Of a DNA stretch of 7,745 bases, positions 4,737 to 7,745 are shown piece after piece; the first letter of the stretch is position 1; every line of letters begins with the position of its first letter. Location: the NCBI GenBank assembly GCA_025924435.1, contig JAICIL010000214.1, positions 1-7,745 of the forward strand. The letters are read 5' to 3'. A program made the position numbers and the translations under genes. The stretch comes from Chloroflexia bacterium (GTDB lineage Bacteria > Chloroflexota > Chloroflexia > Thermomicrobiales > JALYUS01). The notes beneath the pieces were generated by a model. The model saw only the letters and a program-made list of their open reading frames with translations, was not told the origin of the DNA and ran no database searches.

Positions 4737-5183
4737 CTAGGCGTTCGGGTCCTGCCCCTCGGCCAGCTTCTTCAGCCGTTCGAGGTCGGATTGGAGGCGG
4801 TGCGTCGGATCGGCGATCACCTTGGAGACGATCTCGCCGACTTTGCCGCCGGGCGGGTCCGAGTAGCCGAGCGAGACGGTCGCCTCGGTCTTGTTCGGCC
4901 CCATCGGCTTCAGGGTGACGCGCCCCTCGTTCTCCAGGTTGCCGGAGCCTTCGACGGACTTCCAGGCGATGATGCTGTTCGGCACCTGCTCGGTGGTGAT
5001 CGCGTCCCATTCCAGCGATTTGCCGAGCGGGCCGTCCATCTTCCAGTGGGTCTTGTTCGGCCCGATCGTGCTCACTTCCTCGATGTTCTCCATGAAGCGC
5101 GGGAACATCTGCGGGTTCGTCCAGATCGCGTACAACCGCTCCACGGGGGCATTAATCTCAATCGTCTTCTCTACGGTCGCCAT
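4737..5183 (-). CDS. SRPBCC family (polyketide cyclase/dehydrase-like) protein
   Basis: A 148-residue single-domain START/Bet v 1-like protein. It opens with the family pattern VEKTIEINAPVERLYAIWTN (4-23), then FPRFMENIEEV (27-37). HWKMDGPLG (46-54), EWDAITTEQVPNSIIAW (58-74) and a strand-rich segment to GYSDPPGG (106-113) follow. A C-terminal helix (119-142, DLERLKKL) closes the predicted hydrophobic cavity. Such proteins bind lipids or other hydrophobic ligands, and many small bacterial members have no known function. There is no signal peptide or membrane segment. The ATG at 5181-5183 is supported by AAAGGAG (5194-5200, minus strand) 10 bases upstream; an in-frame upstream ATG lacks such support. 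It is divergent from the MFS gene, with 193 bp between, in which I see no convincing promoter. Confidence 0.87.
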   Translation of the reverse strand: MATVEKTIEINAPVERLYAIWTNPQMFPRFMENIEEVSTIGPNKTHWKMDGPLGKSLEWDAITTEQVPNSIIAWKSVEGSGNLENEGRVTLKPMGPNKTEATVSLGYSDPPGGKVGEIVSKVIADPTHRLQSDLERLKKLAEGQDPNA

Positions 5184-5376
5184 AATCGGTGGACTCCTTT
5201 CCGGTATGCAGTGCGACAAGTGCGGCCCGTCCTTCGCGACGCGCCAGTACGGAAGAAAATGGAGCAAGAAGGGTGCCACGTCGCCGCATTCCGTCGGCGG
5301 AGCGGCGTGCTTGACACCGGCTGATACACTCGCCCCCTACCGCCGCGCATCGCCGCCTGGAAGGGTGTCAATCGGG

Positions 5377-6624
5377 ATGCTCCAAACACTCCGCCAGCGT
5401 CGCGCCGTATCGGGCGCATCCTCGTTCGGCGCGCTGCAATCGCGCGCCTTCGCGCTCTTCTGGCCCGCGATCACCGTCGCGCTCACCGGCCAGTGGATGC
5501 GGATTCTCGTGCAGGGCTATTTCGTCTATGACCGCACGCGGGACCCCTTCCAGACTGCGCTCGTGCAATTCTTCTCGGGTCTGCCCGTCCTCCTACTCTC
5601 GCCGCTGGCGGGCGTGGCGGCGGACCGCTTCGACCGCCGCAAGTTGCTCGCGGTCATCCAGATCGGCAACGCGGTGCCGGCGTTCGGCGTCGCGGTGCTC
5701 AGCGCGCTCGGCCGCCTCGAAGTCTGGCACGTCTACGTGATGGCAACCTGCATCGGCGCGTCGTCGGCGTTCGACTGGCCCGCGCGCCTCTCGCTCGTGC
5801 CGAACCTCGTGCCGCGCGCGCAGTTGCAGTCCGCCGTCGCCCTTAATTCCGCCTCGTTCAACTTCAGCCGCATCATCGGCCCGGCAATCGGCGGCCTGCT
5901 GATCGGCCCGCTCGGCGTGACGGGCTGCTTCTTCCTCGCCGCCTTCTGCTACGTCCCGTTCATCCTCACGCTGCTCACGGTGCTGCTGCGCATGGACCTG
6001 GGGCGACCGACGGGGCGGGATCATCACCCGTTCGCGACGCTGCGCGAGGGGTACGCGTACATCTGGTCGCACAAAACGCTGCGCGCGCTGCTCTCCATTG
6101 ACCTCATCCCCGTCACGCTCGGCATGACCTACTTCGGCCTGCTGCCCGCGCTGGCGAGCGGCGTGCTGCACCGGGGGAGCGGCGGCCTCGGCGCGTTGCA
6201 GGCGAGCGCGGGGCTGGGCGCGCTCGTCGGCGTGCTGATCGTCGCGATGCTGACGGGCGTGCATGGCCGGGGGAAGATCGTCCTCGGCGGGATGACGGGG
6301 TTCGGCCTCGCGCTCCTCTGCTTCGGCCTCTCGCACAACTTCTATCTCTCCTGCGCGATCCTGCTCGTCCAGGGGATGCTCGCCGACCTCTACGGCTCGA
6401 TGAACGACACGCTCGTCCAGACGGTGACGGAGGACGCCTATCGCGGGCGGGTGATGGCGGTCTACAGCATGATCTGGGGCCTGACGCCGATCGGCAACCT
6501 CGAAGGGGGCACGCTCGCGCATTTCTTCGGCGTGCCCGCCGCCCTCGCGACGAACGGCTTCCTCGTCATCTGCTTCGGCCTGCTCCTCTGGCGTCTCCTC
6601 GGCCGCATCCGCCGCCTCGACTGA
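5377..6624 (+). CDS. Major facilitator superfamily transporter (MFS_3/EntS-like exporter)
   Basis: A 415-residue integral membrane protein with roughly ten to twelve hydrophobic helices. Clear examples are at about 62-80, 91-111, 115-134, 186-204, 271-292, 301-319 and 384-408. The loop between helices 2 and 3 carries the MFS signature GVAADRFDRRK (79-89). The cytoplasmic central loop (about 206-235) is rich in Arg and His. DAYRGRVMAVYSM (353-365) and NSASFNFSRIIGPAIGG (157-173) are typical of the MFS_3 group, which includes the enterobactin exporter EntS and many putative drug or siderophore exporters. The substrate is unknown; export by proton antiport is the family expectation. The ATG at 5377 follows GGAAGGG (5359-5365) at a rather long 11-base spacing; a GTG at 5365 is too close to it. 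The frame stays open far upstream without support. The amidase starts 75 bp downstream. Confidence 0.88.
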   Translation: MLQTLRQRRAVSGASSFGALQSRAFALFWPAITVALTGQWMRILVQGYFVYDRTRDPFQTALVQFFSGLPVLLLSPLAGVAADRFDRRKLLAVIQIGNAVPAFGVAVLSALGRLEVWHVYVMATCIGASSAFDWPARLSLVPNLVPRAQLQSAVALNSASFNFSRIIGPAIGGLLIGPLGVTGCFFLAAFCYVPFILTLLTVLLRMDLGRPTGRDHHPFATLREGYAYIWSHKTLRALLSIDLIPVTLGMTYFGLLPALASGVLHRGSGGLGALQASAGLGALVGVLIVAMLTGVHGRGKIVLGGMTGFGLALLCFGLSHNFYLSCAILLVQGMLADLYGSMNDTLVQTVTEDAYRGRVMAVYSMIWGLTPIGNLEGGTLAHFFGVPAALATNGFLVICFGLLLWRLLGRIRRLD

Positions 6625-6699
6625 CCGAAGAGTCGGCGGAATCACCGCCTGTGCGATACTGCGCGAAATCCGTTCGACGTGCAGCGAAGGAGAAGACCC

Positions 6700-7745
6700 G
6701 TGGCCGATGACGCGCTCTGCTGGATGCCCGCGACCGAACTCAGCGCCGCGATCCGCGCCCGGCGGCTCTCGCCCGTCGAGTTGGTGGAGGCCGTGCTGGC
6801 GCGGATTGGCCGCCTCAACCCGCGCCTCCGCGCCTACCTGACGGTGACGGACGAGCACGCGCGGGCAGCGGCGCGCGAGGCGGAAGCGGCGGTGATGCGC
6901 GGCGACCCGCTCGGCCCGCTGCACGGCATCCCCGTCGGGATCAAGGATCTCTCGTACACGAAGGGCATCCGCACGACGCGCGGCTCGCTCCTCTACAAGG
7001 AGTTCGTGCCGGACGAGAACCACCCGATCGTGGACCGGCTGCTCGATGCCGGGGCGATCATCGTCGGCAAGACGAACACGCCGGAGTTCGGCTGGAAGGG
7101 CGCCACGGACAACCGGCTCGGCCCGCCCTGCGTCAACCCGTGGGACACCGAGCGGACGCCCGGCGGTTCGTCGGGCGGCAGCGCGGTCGCCGTTGCGGCG
7201 GGGATGGCCCCCATCGCGACGGGCAGCGACGGCGTCTGCTCGATCCGCACGCCCGCCAGTTTTTGCGGCATCTTCGGCATGAAGCCGCAATATGGCCGCA
7301 TCCCGTCGCCGACCGTCGGCCTCGATGTCGCGCACCTCGGCCCGATGGCGCGCACGGTGCGCGACGCCGCTCTGATGCTGAACGCGCTGGCCGGGCCGGA
7401 CGCGCGCGACCGCCAGTCCCTCCCCGCGAGCGGCGTGGATTACCTCGCCGCGTGCGACGGCGGCATCGCGGGCCTGCGCGTCGCGTGGAGCGCCGATCTC
7501 GGTTCCATGACGGTGGACCCGGAAGTCCGCGCGATCGCGACCGCCGCCGCCCGGCGATTCACCGGACTCGGCTGCGCGGTCGAGGAGGCCGATCCCGGTT
7601 TCGCCGACCCGCGCCACGCGATTGACGTGCTCTTCCACGGCCTGCTCGCGGGTCGCTACGCCGCGCCCCTGGCGGAGCAGCACGACCTCTTCGATCCCGC
7701 GCTCGCGGCCACCCTGGAGCGGTATCGCGATCTCGGCGTCGCGGA
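6700..7745 (+). CDS. Amidase-signature family enzyme, partial (C-terminus beyond window)
   Basis: The first 348 codons of an amidase (members are usually 450-500 residues), cut by the window end. The GTG start at 6700 follows AAGGAG (6687-6692) by 7 bases. The Ser-cisSer-Lys triad aligns by spacing with Lys82 (GIPVGIKDL, 76-84), Ser157 in TPGGSSGGS (153-161) and nucleophile Ser181 in SIRTPASFCG (181-190). The 75- and 24-residue gaps equal those of the mammalian fatty acid amide hydrolase FAAH (142, 217, 241). The two glycines before the nucleophile, which form the oxyanion hole in this family, are Val179 and Cys180 here, so activity is in doubt. The substrate is not predictable: small amides, carbamates and peptide amides are all possible. 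A GatA role is unlikely, since GatA also keeps these glycines and no gatB or gatC is seen. It may share a transcript with the upstream MFS gene. Confidence 0.88.
   Translation, partial: MADDALCWMPATELSAAIRARRLSPVELVEAVLARIGRLNPRLRAYLTVTDEHARAAAREAEAAVMRGDPLGPLHGIPVGIKDLSYTKGIRTTRGSLLYKEFVPDENHPIVDRLLDAGAIIVGKTNTPEFGWKGATDNRLGPPCVNPWDTERTPGGSSGGSAVAVAAGMAPIATGSDGVCSIRTPASFCGIFGMKPQYGRIPSPTVGLDVAHLGPMARTVRDAALMLNALAGPDARDRQSLPASGVDYLAACDGGIAGLRVAWSADLGSMTVDPEVRAIATAAARRFTGLGCAVEEADPGFADPRHAIDVLFHGLLAGRYAAPLAEQHDLFDPALAATLERYRDLGVA

Noticed and set aside
4127..4918. A 263-codon plus-strand frame over the DUF2203 and SRPBCC genes.
   Set aside because: It is antisense to two recognisable genes and reads through the SRPBCC terminator and the heptad repeats.
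5311..5330. TTGACA followed by TACACT upstream of the MFS gene.
   Set aside because: The spacer is only 8 bases, far from the 16-18 needed by a standard promoter, and no -10 box lies at the right distance from TTGACA.
6635..6649. GGCGG-AATCA-CCGCC hairpin between the MFS and amidase genes.
   Set aside because: The 5-bp stem has no following T-run and is weak for a terminator. Such stems are common by chance in GC-rich DNA.
5593..7683. A 696-codon open frame on the minus strand opposite the MFS and amidase genes.
   Set aside because: Composition is dominated by Arg, Ala, Glu and Asp with no domain motifs. Both plus-strand genes it overlaps are clear family members with good starts.

Overview
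The window is a GC-rich stretch of bacterial chromosome. Nearly every gene has a strong AGGAGG-type ribosome binding site. A GlsB/YeaQ membrane protein, a DUF2203 protein, an SRPBCC protein and an AbrB/PIN toxin-antitoxin remnant would suit Chloroflexota (Thermomicrobia-like) or a neighbouring phylum. That placement is an inference from gene content only and is weak. There are no rRNA or tRNA genes, no CRISPR array, no phage genes and no intact insertion sequence.

Layout. (a) 1-461: a small membrane-protein gene on the minus strand, a terminator hairpin at the window edge and a perfect 15-bp palindrome upstream. (b) 462-870: a less GC-rich patch holding the front of a VapB-type antitoxin gene and the back of a VapC-type PIN toxin gene, in the same frame and separated by one stop codon. 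It looks like an internal deletion across a toxin-antitoxin operon. (c) 877-3852: two divergent short-chain dehydrogenase/reductase (SDR) genes and a PfkB-family sugar kinase most like 2-keto-3-deoxygluconate kinase. The plus-strand SDR gene is bracketed by inverted copies of a 16-bp sequence that heads a dispersed repeat, and the downstream copy is part of a 29-bp inverted repeat. (d) 3853-4186: a convergent intergenic zone with a strong hairpin and one doubtful small ORF. (e) 4187-5183: DUF2203 and SRPBCC genes on the minus strand, separated by a textbook terminator and a run of degenerate 7-bp repeats. (f) 5377-7745: an MFS exporter and the first 348 codons of an amidase-signature enzyme, both on the plus strand.

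The SDR-SDR-kinase group could be a sugar or sugar-acid catabolic cluster: the dehydrogenases would oxidise or interconvert keto-deoxy sugar acids and the kinase would phosphorylate the product. No transporter, aldolase or dehydratase is in view, so the substrate is open. The other genes appear to be independent housekeeping or accessory units.

No clear new multi-gene system is visible. The best leads are the VapB/VapC deletion scar, an amidase whose two oxyanion-hole glycines are replaced by Val-Cys, the inverted repeats bracketing the plus-strand SDR gene, and two SDRs that both lack the usual active-site Asn.
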